From positions 67,205,635-67,269,634 of the forward strand of contig NC_082595.1 in the NCBI RefSeq assembly GCF_030936135.1: DNA of 64,000 nt, in the 5' to 3' direction. Source of the DNA: Gavia stellata. Lineage: Eukaryota > Chordata > Aves > Gaviiformes > Gaviidae. A program made the position numbers and the translations under genes. This document shows, piece after piece, positions 42,940 to 54,900 of the stretch. The notes below the pieces were generated by a model. That model was not told where the DNA came from and ran no database searches. It was given only the letters and a program-made list of their open reading frames with translations. Each line of letters starts with the position of its first letter. Within the stretch, counting starts at the first letter, position 1.

Positions 42940-43870
42940 TTTCTAAGGCGCCCCGCAGCCAGACCCGCCGCTGTTGCCTCTCAGCGGGCCCAGGTACGCT
43001 CCCGCCCATCCGGCAGCCACGGGCCGCCCTGCTTCCCCACCGCCCTTCCTACCCGGGAGACGCATTTTGCCCTGGAACCGGCACCATCCGCCCGGTCCCA
43101 CCCGCCCTCCACGCCACCTGCCCCCGGCCGCCCCCTCCTTGCCAGCTCGTACGGCACCGGGGGCAGCCCGCCCGCCGCCCCGGGGCCCGCGGCGAGCCGT
43201 CCGGGCTGAGGCTGGGGCGGGGAGCGGCGCGGCGAGGCCGGGGGCGGGCCGCGCCGGGCGGAGCGGAGCGGCGCGGCGCGGGCCTGGCTGCGGCCCAGCT
43301 TCCTCCGCCGCTTCCTGCCGCCGCGCTCGCCTGCCTGCCGCCCGCCGCTCCGTGAGTGCAGGGCGCTCGGGGCGGGGAGGGGGAGGCCGCCGGCCCAGCT
43401 CGGGGGGCGCCGTGTCCGCGGCGGGCTCCTCCTGCGGAGCCGGGCGGCCGCGGAGCGTCGGCGCCGACGCGCGGCGGCCGCGGCTGGAGGGCAGGGCCGG
43501 CCCGGGCCGGGCCGAGCCGAGCCGGCCCGCTCGCCATGGCGGCGGCCGGGCCCGCGGCCTGCGGAGCCGCGTCCCGCGGGGCGCCGCGCAGGTGCAGCCG
43601 GGCGGGGCGTGGGGAGAGGGCGCGACGCTTGTGCCGGGCTGGGGGCGGGCGTGGGGGCCTAGGGCGCTGCCCCGCCGCGGCCCCGGGCCGGGCGGCCCGG
43701 CCTCCCCGCTGCCGGGGGCGGCCGGAGCAGCCCTGCCCGGCCCTTCTGCCGCGGTGTTCCGAAGTGGTGGCCGAGTACGGCTGGCGTGGGCTCCTTTTGG
43801 GTAGCCGGCGACGACGAGCTGCTGGTGCCTGCCGTCCGCTGTTGGTCTATAACGGGTTAACCCTACCGTG
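42940..43870 (+). promoter_or_regulatory. USP45: USP45 CpG-island promoter
   Basis: Dense CpG DNA with SP/KLF boxes GGGGCGGGG (43214-43222) and GGGGCGGG (43241-43248) and two ETS-type CTTCC cores (43299-43303, 43311-43315). No TATA box. Large overlapping open frames here are composition artefacts. Confidence 0.75.
43290..43351 (+). other. USP45: USP45 non-coding exon 1 (5' end approximate)
   Basis: A strong donor GTGAGT begins at 43352 just after the promoter motifs. The first coding exon, 8.5 kb downstream, begins with a splice acceptor 10 bp before the ATG, so an upstream non-coding exon is required. This is the best candidate; its start is a guess. Confidence 0.55.
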
Positions 43871-46800
43871 ACATGAAAACAGCAGCACCGGGCCGTCTCC
43901 GTGACCTGCAGTAAGTTTCTCGGTCTATTAAATTAGAGAGAGTCGGTAGCATCGCCTTTGGTCGGGTTTAAACATAAGCTCTGTTCACTTCGCATTAGGC
44001 AAGTTAGCAAGCGAATGGTCTTGCAGTGCTGTGTCGTGAGGCTGGCGTGATTATTTGACAGCGTGGCATATGCCGGCCTGGTGATGCCACCGCCAGCCTG
44101 CTGCCACTGCTGCGTGGCCGCGTGAACGCAGGCTGCGGGCTCCCCACACCAAGTGTTTCAGCAGGCGGTGCGTGTGGCCACAGCGCTGGTGCTTCACTAC
44201 CTGAAGTTTAGTTTTCAGCGAATGCAGACCGGTATGTGCCCGGTGATTACATGACAGCCTGGTGACAGCCCTCTCGATTAATCAGAGATGTGGTATTTTA
44301 GATCCGTAACTGCAACTCTGCACGTTGTATTTGAGTTAATGTTTTGATTCTGCGATTCCTGGATTTTTTTTTTTTAGAACTTAATTCCGTCTTTTGCTGT
44401 TGATGTCCTTTAGGACTTCATCTTGCTCTTGCTATAGATAGGTTGCTACTCGCATGGTTAAACAGGATACGCACAATGGCATATTAAACACAGATGCAGA
44501 AGAATAAAGTAAGACATCAAGAATGTAGAAGCAGATGGCAATAACTCCAGGTGTAGCACTGTATTCTTGTTGCATGTTGTCTTTAACTACAGGTATTTCC
44601 CAATTCCATTAAATAATCCTCTCAGACAAGCATATAAAGCGGAGTTGTGTTTAAAGGATTCTTTCCGCTCTCATTTTCTAGCTTTTTAAATGAAAGCATA
44701 ATAGTGGCACGAGCATGTGTTTACTACGGTTGTAAATATTTTGTCAGATTTCTTCATGCAGTGTTGAAGAACTGGTGCTCTGTAGTTTTGTTTCTGCGAG
44801 ATTCACAGAAATGCAGCTAGTGTCTCACGGGTCCTGCTGTGAGCATCAATCGTGGATCAAGGACAAGTTGTTCCACTTTAGACGTGTCTTCAAAACAAAC
44901 TGGGGCAATTTGTGTGGAGGAAGAAAATGGAATGAAGTTTTTTGCTCTCAGCAGCAAGACTTTGACTTTCAAAGAGCTCAAACTCATTTTCCGTAGTCCT
45001 TTACTGTTTTATCTGGTTTACCCCCATTAATTAGCTGACTCCCACAACACCCTTCCAGAGCAGATGGGAAGTTATGTGCAGCCGTTGTCTTCCTTCATCT
45101 GCTCCAACTTAGCCCCCTAGGCAGAGGTGCAGCGTGAGTCTCAGCTTAATGTGGGCTTCAGCCTGCTATCTCACACACTGTGCTGCAACCACAGTTCCTT
45201 TTCATTACTTGCTATTATTTTACTATTTCTTCTTCTTTTTTTTCCCCAGACTTCACAGAATTAGTGTTTCTCTGAAGTTCATCCTTTGCTCATATTGACC
45301 TTCATTTTCTCTTGCGACATCTTGAACCACTTTTTTCCCAGTTTTTGTCCACATAGTTACTTGCCAAGATACTGTGAGTTCACTGGTTATTCTCCAGCTG
45401 TTTCAGTTGTTACGCCCTCAAATTTTCTGTGATGATGGCACTGTTTACATCCGTGTTCATATCACGCGAGTGCGTAGTTGGTTAGCTCTGTCATCTGATT
45501 GCCTTTTCACGTATGAAGTTTTAACTTGCGGGCCAGCATCATTAGTTATAAGCCACGGCTCTTTTTATGGTACTTACGTGTTTTGCTTTTTAAAGGATAT
45601 CCATGAATATGTAGGAAAACCCATGTTAGACCATCCACCCTGATGTTTTTCCCTCTTGGTGCATTCATATTTTTTTAAAATACTTTTAAGGTGGGATAGA
45701 TAGTATAAGCAAAAGTTGCAATTTGCTTTATGAGTTTGGATATTGACAGGGTTCCCTGAAATTTTGCATGAGACACTAGCAAAACCTTTCCTATAAGATA
45801 CTACCAAAAATATGTTATCAAAATACTTCTTCTTTTACCCACTCAATCCTTTTATTTACTTTAGTCATAAACCTAGTTACAGGGTCTTTTCATTCTTGTT
45901 TCTAAACACATGTGGTTTTTGTTCATCCTTAGAGGTAGGTGGATCCTGTGGCAGGTAGGTTTCAGTAGGAAATCTGAGGGGGATTGTGCAGGATGCAAAC
46001 ATGAATGTTGACAGACCATGTTTAGCATGGCCAGCTGGATAAAAAGGATTAAGAAAAGTGAGGAATGCTATGAGATTTTTACTGTCACTTGGAAAGTTGT
46101 ATCTAGTGGTCCGAAGGCTCCATCTCACTCCTTGCTCAAAAAGTACGTCAGTGTCTCACCCTTTTAGGACTGTAATATAATGTCAGGATTGGCATTTGAG
46201 CTCCAGTGACAGTGTAGGATGTGTGATGTGCCTTTGGGCTAGGAAATCTTGGAGATGACACTTTCAGAATTTCAGATGACATTTTCCAGGGGAAGAAGTG
46301 TTGCTGCCACTACCAGTCAGCAGTTCTGGTCCTTTTACTGCTCTAGCAGGCAGCCGGGGCTTGTTTGCCGCAAAGGTTTTGGTGGCTGTCAGAGCGCTAA
46401 GCCTCCTGGCCTGCTGATGGGTGGCACTGCCCGGTTGCTAACCATGATGGATGTGGTTCTTGCTCTGATTGGGTGACATTTGATCTAGCAGCGAGCAAGC
46501 CAAAATGCCACAGGTAACGCTCGGAACAGCCGTCCAAAATATATCAACTTGCAGCTTACATCAAAACATGTAGCAATTCTGCAGAGGATCTGGCATTACT
46601 GACCCGTACAAGGCTCTTCTTTCTGTGCTCTGACAGTTACGTGGAAGTTCATAAAGACCCTTCACAGATGTGCTATGGAGCATCTTGGCCTTTAGACTTA
46701 ATCTGCACATCTGTGCTGTTCCTCAGACCCTTGCTTTGGTGCTAGGCTGCTGTTGACATCTGGACAGTTCTGTTAAGTTACATGAAAGTGCTGATTTTTC

Positions 46801-49800
46801 ACTGTATTCATTCAGTGCGTGCTATGCCTTTTCAGTGTGATGCAGGGTTTTTTTTGCATTAGCAACATAAAATGGTATCATTTTAACTTGAAAGTTTGAC
46901 TACAAGTGGTGAGACAGCTGGAATTTAGGATACCTCAGATGAATTGAGGGATTTAGGTAAATGTATTTGCCCCAGCTTCTTTGAATTCAGGTGCTCGCTG
47001 ATGAAATAATTAACAATATTGGTTTCACAGTTAATGGCCAGTCCTACTGGGAGAGTCTTACCCATATCCAGAATAGTACCTGGAGACTATCTGTAGTCTC
47101 ATTTGGCTATATTTCATAGGGTAAGTATGCTGGTGGTTATTACACCATTTTTATCTTGTTGTTTGCATTCTAGTAATGCAAGTGTAATCCTCCTAGTTAA
47201 TCAAGAGTCAGGAAAAATGTTGTGGTAGGTATTACACAGATAAGAACAAAAATGCGGCATTTACCAGAAAGAGCTGGCACCCTAATTATAAGAGGAAGGA
47301 AAAAGTGGATCTTGGCAGATGGAGGCAGTGACATAGTAGTAGTCAGCATGGCAGGTTATTCCTCTAACATACTGATGATCTGATTCAGGTTTCTTATAAG
47401 ATTCATAGTGAAGGTACAGTGTGGGAAAACTCACTAAGGTGGCATGTTTCAAAATTTAGCAAGTGAGGTGTAGACATTGTAGGAGGAGGGACTCAACCTC
47501 TAAGTAAGGAGTGCAAGGTGATAAGATGGGAATAGGTTTTGGGGAGTCCAGACAGTGAAGACATAGTTTGCTTCTCCACCTCTCTTGCATAAAGATGCTG
47601 TGAAGAGGAACAACCTGTTTTGTTTTGTTTTGTTTCGGTTCTTTTCCCAAAAGAAAAGTGAATTCTAGTTCACACTAGCCTTGTAATTTTTATTGGTCCC
47701 AGCTCTACTGAGTTCCACTAGAATACAAATCTTCAAAAAATAACATTTATTTTAGGAACTACATCCAGCTCTTTTAGTTTCTGAATATATACTTGATGAA
47801 GAGGGTGCATTTCTTAATGTAGAAATATTAATGCTGTTAAATATAGACTATTTCAGGCATACCTTACATTTAAAATAGTCTACACATACCTTAGATTTAA
47901 CTTAACAAATTTAGCACATTGATTTTTGGCACTTTGTCAAATTCGAAGCTTTTAAAATTAAGTAGGCAGATCATTCTGCTGCTTTTGAAGTGGTTTGATC
48001 TTTCTAGAAAGGTGGTAATGAGCAATTGTAGTGAGCAGCTTTTGATCTTAATCAGCTTTTTGTAGGCAGACTGCCATTAAGAGTCTTTTAAGAAGTAAAA
48101 AGTGAACCGAGAATAGCAAGTGATGATGATTACACTTCAAACTCTTGTATGCTGAGCTCAAAGAATCTGAACACGTTTGGCAAGGACTAGTTCTTAGTTT
48201 TGTATGAAATGATTGCTTAAAAGGAAGAGATTTAGCTCGTTCTATTTTTAGCTTTTTCCCCATGAAACTGCATAATTTCTACTTAAGATTTTTACTGTGT
48301 GCCAAATAGAGATCAGGGTGGAACTAACATAGCCTCTGAACTCAGCTTTTTCTACCACAAGAATCAGTGGTTTTTTATTTGTCAGATTCATTAGTCAAAT
48401 ACCATTTGCACTGTGACTTGATTTTGTGTACACAAAATGAAAAACTTACCATATTTTTTTTCCATCACAAAAAGAAACTTCCAAGCATGGATTCATGGAG
48501 ACTGCTTTCTGCATAGGGAAAGAGGGAGAGTCTGTCTCCTTTAGGATACTCCACAGTTGATGGCTGTAGCCACAAATTACTCATTGAACATATTAAAAAA
48601 ATAGAAGAAAGGGTTGGAAGGAGGCAAACCATGGGAATATTGACAAGGTTTTTAATCTTCATTGTATCAAGTTCATTTTGTGCAAATTGTTCGTTTCTCC
48701 TCTGCCTTCTTGTCCTGAATGGCTTGTGCCTATGGTCAACAGAAACCTAGAGAATTTCTCTCTCGCTTTTTTCTTAGCTGTATTTTATGCTTTCCTGGAT
48801 CTGTGTTTGTTCAGGGTTTTAATTCTGATAAAATCTCAATCTTTTATTTTCCATAAACAGAAATATTTCTGAGAAGTAATTTCTGAAGCACCTTACGTTT
48901 CTTCCTCGTTTATCTCAACTGAATATAATAATCAAATTCCTGGCGTAAACATTTTGATTTTGAAATGTTGATCATGTTTTTAATTGTTAAATGAAATCTT
49001 TTACTTGTAATGTTTTCTGTCCCCAAATATACTGGAAAAGGGCAGAGAGTACTGCATATATACTGTGCTACTTGCATTGTAGATGCATGCTGAGTAGCTT
49101 GTTGTTCTTGCCCTTTCATCCCACTTACATGCTTTTCAAAATCAGGCACAAACCCCGGCTGGCTGGGTCCTTGATATGCTGTGGCTTTTCCAAGAGCTCA
49201 CAGGTCAGTAAACATTGTCTGATGGATGCCTGCCTCTATGTGTGTTCATGAAAACTGATTAATCTAATGGTCCATGTTATCTTTTGTTCAGCCTGCTCTT
49301 GCTGAAAGAAGACTGAAAAGTCTCCGGGTTAGTTGGTGGGTTCCCAAATCTGCGGTGTGAACGCCAATTTCTTAAGCCAGCATTCATTTCTAATGCCATG
49401 TTGATTATATTGGACTAGAAATGCCACGTTTTCAGTCGTTGTGGGTACCAGCTGACACTCTGTCTTTTCCATGTGTCCTGAAGGACCCTAGAGAGTGGTT
49501 TCAGTAGTGAGCTGTGCATGCCCTGATCAGGATCGTATCACCTGGCCTGTGGGTCATAGGATTTCACAGGTGGGAAAGACTTGCTTGTATTTCAGCTGGT
49601 TGGGCCCATAATTGTTTTTTCATGAAGTTATCCGAGCTCTCAAAATGTACTGTTATGAACACGACTTTCATTTGGGTGAAATCTGTGGTTTGGACAGTAT
49701 TACATAATCTGTCCAAAGACATAAAAATTGTTACGCTGAAATGAACTCGTAGATCGTTTATGTCAATGTCGAATAACCTAAACACAACTACATTCCTTTA

Positions 49801-51845
49801 GGGAGGACATTTTTGCTGTCGACTCTTTACGTAATTTAGTGTAAAATCATGGGTTTTCTAATAGCAGCTGTATTAGCTTTACTGTTCGATGAATGTCTTG
49901 ATAAATCTTGTGCTCAGTTAAGCGGCAGTGCGACAAGTGGTGATGGGTAGTTTCACATGAAGCTTGGATATATATGATAAGGTGCCAAGGCAGAAATACG
50001 CAGTTGAAGTTGTTTGGATCTGAAGCACCTCTTCCTGTTCTAGGGATGCCATGATGCGTGGATGTTGATGTACATTAGGTGTGCTAACATTTGTTGAATA
50101 TAAATAGTCAAGAGCTGGAATATTGAGATCTTTATTACTGTATGAACATGAATTGCGAACCTAGAAAATCAGCAAAGATGAATTCAGTGGCATTCTTCAC
50201 TTGCACGTCTAAGCATTTGAAGCTTTATATCCTTAAGTACAGGAAAATATGAAATCTATAAGAACATCATGGTATTTAATATAGTATAAACTGATTGGTA
50301 TGTAAATGTAGCATTCTGCAAAAAATGAAGTGCATTCTGAAAGGTTGAGGAGATGTGAAGCTGTCAATGCAAGGAAGCAGAGAGTAAAGGTCTCTTTTGT
50401 ATTTTACAAAATTTGACTTGTCCAAAGTAAATGTCTAATTGATACGTTCATGCAGAAAACCTCCAGCACTAACAGTATGCGTGGCAGATGCAGAGGTGTC
50501 TGTCCAGATCTGTAGGAACTTGGAACAGGAGCTCTGAGGTACAGGTTGCCTGCTTCACTTTAGGGAGGGCTGTTCAGATACCAGTGGTGGTGGTGCTCTG
50601 GTATCGATATTGATGACTGTTCTGCTGATTGGCTTAATGGATAAGAAAGGAGAGGGAATACCGAGTTCAATGTACAGGTGAGTTCCTGTGTCTCTCGGAG
50701 CTTCAGTAGTACAAAGGTCTAAATGCATATACAGAGAAGATTTAAAACCTTAGGTAGGCAAACTTTTTAAACTTTGGCAAACTTACCTACTTGATCTGTA
50801 GCAAGAATGTATCTTTTTCTATTTCCAAATGTAGAGCATTTTAGAGGTTTCCTGTACATAAATGAGGTAGCACAGTTGAAAATGTTTGGTACTGGTGGCT
50901 CAGGTGACATTATTAACTTGTATGTGGTACACAGGAAGACGTCATTTTTTTTCTAAACAGAATGGCTCACAGGTTTGCAATGTATGAATATTTGACTATC
51001 TTACATTCATATGCTTTATATATGAAAACATAAATTTGTTTTTATGAAGCACATCGTTAGAAGGCAACCTGTAAACTAAGCCTCAGAAGCTGTTTGTGTG
51101 AGGCACAGCTACACTCCTTCAGTGAATTTGGATTTTGATTAAATTGATTAAATGACTGGTGTGCTGAAGTCTCTGAGGATTTTTTAAAAAGTTTATGGCA
51201 AATATTTATCCTTTAATTCTGTTCCTCGTAAGACTCCTTGATTAATGACCCAAATTTCCTATGAGAGATTTCATCCATATGCATTCTCTGATGTTTAGTA
51301 GAGAGGTCAGCTCACACTCCAGTCTGTCCTCACTCATAGGAGAGGACACTTTCATGAGATTTGGAAGACTTTCGTATTTTATTAAAGTGTTTGAAATTGC
51401 TTAAAAGCTTTTAGGGAATGTGCAAGGGTAAGTGGTGACTGAATCCTTTCCTAAGGGAGATACGTTAAGGAAGAGAAGCTTTTATTTCAATGAAGTTTTT
51501 CTGATAAGCTATGGCTGGAGCTCTGTAGTAGTTTACAATAACAGAAGTAAAGAAAATCTCTGTATCTCAAATATTTAACACAGCTGCCTGGAAGTATGTG
51601 TCCCTGTAGCTACAGATACAATTTATAATGTCATGTGATACAACTAACTGATCTTGCGGCATTTCTAAGAGTTTGTTCCTGACACGTTCGTACTCCTTGT
51701 TACACAATAGCTGACATTATTCAAAGCCTAAAGCTGTGTTTGTGAGGTTTGAATGTGTGATTTGATCTCATGCTTTTAGAGTTCAGACTCACTACATTTG
51801 ATGAAGCGTTTAGACAATAAAGCAACCCCTGTTTCTCTTTCCCAG
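43352..51845 (+). other. USP45: USP45 intron 1
   Basis: About 8.5 kb. The first 500 bp continues the CpG island; the rest is AT-rich. It holds a TTTTG pentamer repeat (47617-47635). No gene or young transposon recognised. Confidence 0.6.
47617..47635. repeat. (GTTTT)n microsatellite
   Basis: Roughly four tandem GTTTT units within USP45 intron 1. Confidence 0.85.
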
Positions 51846-51855
51846 TGAGTAACAG

Positions 51856-51955
51856 ATGCGGGTGAAAGATCCATCAAGAGCCAACCCCGAGAAACCAAAG
51901 AGAAGCAAAAGGCCTAACAGGCCGCAGGATGAAGACTCTTCAGATGATATTTCAG
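51856..51955 (+). CDS. USP45: USP45 coding exon 1 (residues 1-33)
   Basis: The exon starts at 51846 after acceptor TTTCCCAG; the ATG at 51856 gives the family N-terminus MRVKDPSR. Donor GTAAAT. The lead ends in an acidic DEDSSDD patch. Confidence 0.95.
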
Positions 51956-54900
51956 GTAAATACATTAGGTGATGTTTGGACCTGAGGTCGAGGGCTAATA
52001 ACTTCCATGTTGACTGATGAAAAACACAGATCAGCGGTACCATCAAATACTTTTCTTGTTTGAATTTATAGCAGAAATATCCCCAGTTAGGTGTTTATGA
52101 CATGATAGGTTGTTACACCACATGACTGCCCTGAAGGGCTGGAGAGGTGGTTGATCTTCAATGACAACCTCTTCAGAGCAGGAGAACGGTCCTTTCCTGT
52201 GCGTGGAAGGTCAAGCACGCATGGCGGGAGGCTACTTGGCTGAATGGGGAGCTTCCGACTAAGCTCAGAGGCAAAAGGAAGGGCAGAGAGGGTAGAGGCA
52301 GGTTTGGGCTGCCCTTGCAGGGGCCCTGAGTGTACAGGGGTGGGATGAGGTAAGCCAGCCTCAGTTAGAGTTGAATCTGATGAGGGATGTGAAGAATAAG
52401 ATAGGCTTGTATGGATACTGTGATGGTAAAATGATGGCTAAGGCAAGTGCAAACCTGCTGCTTGACGGGGCAGGGGACCTAGGGACATGGGAAAAGGCTG
52501 AGGAGCTCAATCCTTCCTTTGCCTCTGTCTTCACATGGAAGCTCTGCAGTAGGTCCTCCCTGGTCCCTGAACCTAGTGTCAGACTCTGGGATTTAAGCAT
52601 TGTCCAGAGTAGAAGATGACTGAGAGTTGTTAAGCAAACTGGACATGCACAAGTCCATGAGATCAGATGGGATGCATCTGCAGGTGCTGAGAATGCTGGG
52701 TGATGTCATTGTGAGGCTATGCTCTGTCATCTTCATGACGACAAATTGAGGAGAGCAATTGATAAAGCTGGAGGGGAGGTCTGCCATTCAGAGTGACCTA
52801 GACTGGCTGGAAAAATGGGCTGGCAGAAACTTCATGGAGTTCAACAAAGGCAAGTGGAGAGTTCAGCACCTGAGCCAAAATAATCACATGCAATTACAGG
52901 GTGGGAATCAATGGCTTGAAAGCAGCTTTGCAGAAAGGGTCCTGGGGGTCGTAGTGCACACGCTGAATAAAAGCAAGTGGTGTGTCTTGTGCCTGCTCTA
53001 TGCTGGACTGTATTAACTAGAGTGCAGGTTGAGGTATGTGATTCTTCCCATCTTCCCAGCACTTGTGAGACTTCGTCTGGAGTACTGTGTCCAGTTATGG
53101 GCTCCCTGTTACAATTGCGACATGGACTTCTCAGAGTGAGTCCAGCAGTGGGTCATCCCCTCCACTCCACGTGGTTAATGAGAATGAGAACATGATGCCT
53201 GAAGAGGGGCTGAAGGGAATAGATTTGGTTAGCCATAGGAGTGAAAGTGTATTTTCTTTCTTTGACTGCCTGATAGGTGGTTATAGAGAAGGCAAAGCCA
53301 GACTCTTCTAGGAAGTCCACAATGAAAGGACTAAAGGCAACAGACAAAAGTTAGGGCAAGGAAAATTTGGCTAGGTATGAGGAAGTTTATTTTATTTCCA
53401 CCACAAGGATGGTGAAACAGAAAGGTGATTTTCTAGTGAGGTGGTGAAACCTCTGTCCTTGAAGATATTCAACACTTAGCTGAACAAAGCCATCAGCAAA
53501 CAGATCTAAATTCTTGTTTGACCCTGCTTTGAACGAGGGTTTGGGTAAGATGGCCTTCAGAGATCCCTTTATACCTAGGTTAATCTGTGATGATATAGTG
53601 GAATTTGTACAAAAAATATGACGGAGAAGAACGGTGGTTGATATTCGTGTTCAGAATGAGCAGTTGTATTAAGGATGCATGGGTATTTGGAAATCTGTCT
53701 TTATGGATGGGAAAGGAGGTCAGCTGCCTGTGTTGTTATATGCAAAAATAGGTCTATGCAGTATTTTCTGTTGACAACCCTTCCCCCCCAAAAAAAAAGC
53801 AAAATGGGGAAATTAATTTTGTACAAAAGGAGTCCTTGTACTTTTGTACAAAATAGTTTATCTGTTTTTAAGAGGTGGTGTTTATTGACTTGAAAAGGAT
53901 TTTCATTATAGAAAGACTGAAATAGATCCTTCATAAAATTCAATATATGGGGAGCAGCTGGCTGATTTTTCCTATTTTAGTTCTTTGACTTTTTTTTTCC
54001 TAATGCTGAATTTGTTGAAGACTTTGCTCCGTTAGTGTACACGTGCTTCCTTTCATAGCTATTATTTTTAATGGGTGAAAGTGAGTATGTGTCATTTTCT
54101 CTAGGCTTAACCTGCCAGCATGTGAGCCAAGCAGTGGATGTGCATCATGTGAAGAGAGCGGTAGCTCAGAGCGTTTGGTCGATATGCGCAGAATGTCTGA
54201 AGGAGCGGCGGATGAGTGATGGTGAGCCTGTGGCACCTTCGGACATATGGCTGTGTCTCAAATGTGGCTCTCAGGTAAGCATACATTGGAAATTCACAGA
54301 GGTGGATAGGCCCTGATTTTCTAAAGGATGTGACCGGTATAGATCCTTGTCTCTTTGGCACCTCATTACCTTCAGTGAAACAGTGTGACGTTAAGTGCTT
54401 AGTTTTGAGAGTCCAAGCTTCAGCTTCTTCAATGGAGCGGGATGTGGCCTTACGTTCTTCATGTCTGTTTTTCGGCAGTGGTTTGGGTTGGCTTTATGTG
54501 TTATGGTGCTGTTCAGCATCACAAGTAGTAAGTGATGCTCCTGCCTTTTCTCTGTTCTTCATCTGCATGCTCTTGCCACTTACGGAGAATTGGCTCCAGG
54601 AACTGCATGGCTGCAAAATGCATCCGTTCAGCTGGCTCATCTGGCAGAAGATCCCGCAAATACAAATGAATGAAAAAATAGATATGTGTATTGCTGAATC
54701 AACTTATACTATGGACACTCAATTGCTAGATTTGATTGAAACTAGAGAGAAAGGACTGTGCAGGAGTGAGAATGCTGCTCTTTGTGGCAGCTAGCCATTA
54801 GATTGGATCAGTTCTAATGTCAGATCATGGCCTCAGAGTTTAAAATGGCAGGTCCTGACCCCAAGGGCTTGCGCAGGTTTCTGTTCTGTGAGTGAAGTAA

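Noticed and set aside
42897-43871. Open frames up to 276 codons at the USP45 promoter
   Set aside because: Same composition effect; repetitive Arg/Pro/Ala/Gly peptides and no link to USP45 coding frame, whose start is in the exon at 51846.
49540-49790. Possible CR1 tail ('gtcataggatttcacagg')
   Set aside because: Only a short, weak resemblance to the CR1 terminal sequence and no adjoining CR1 block.
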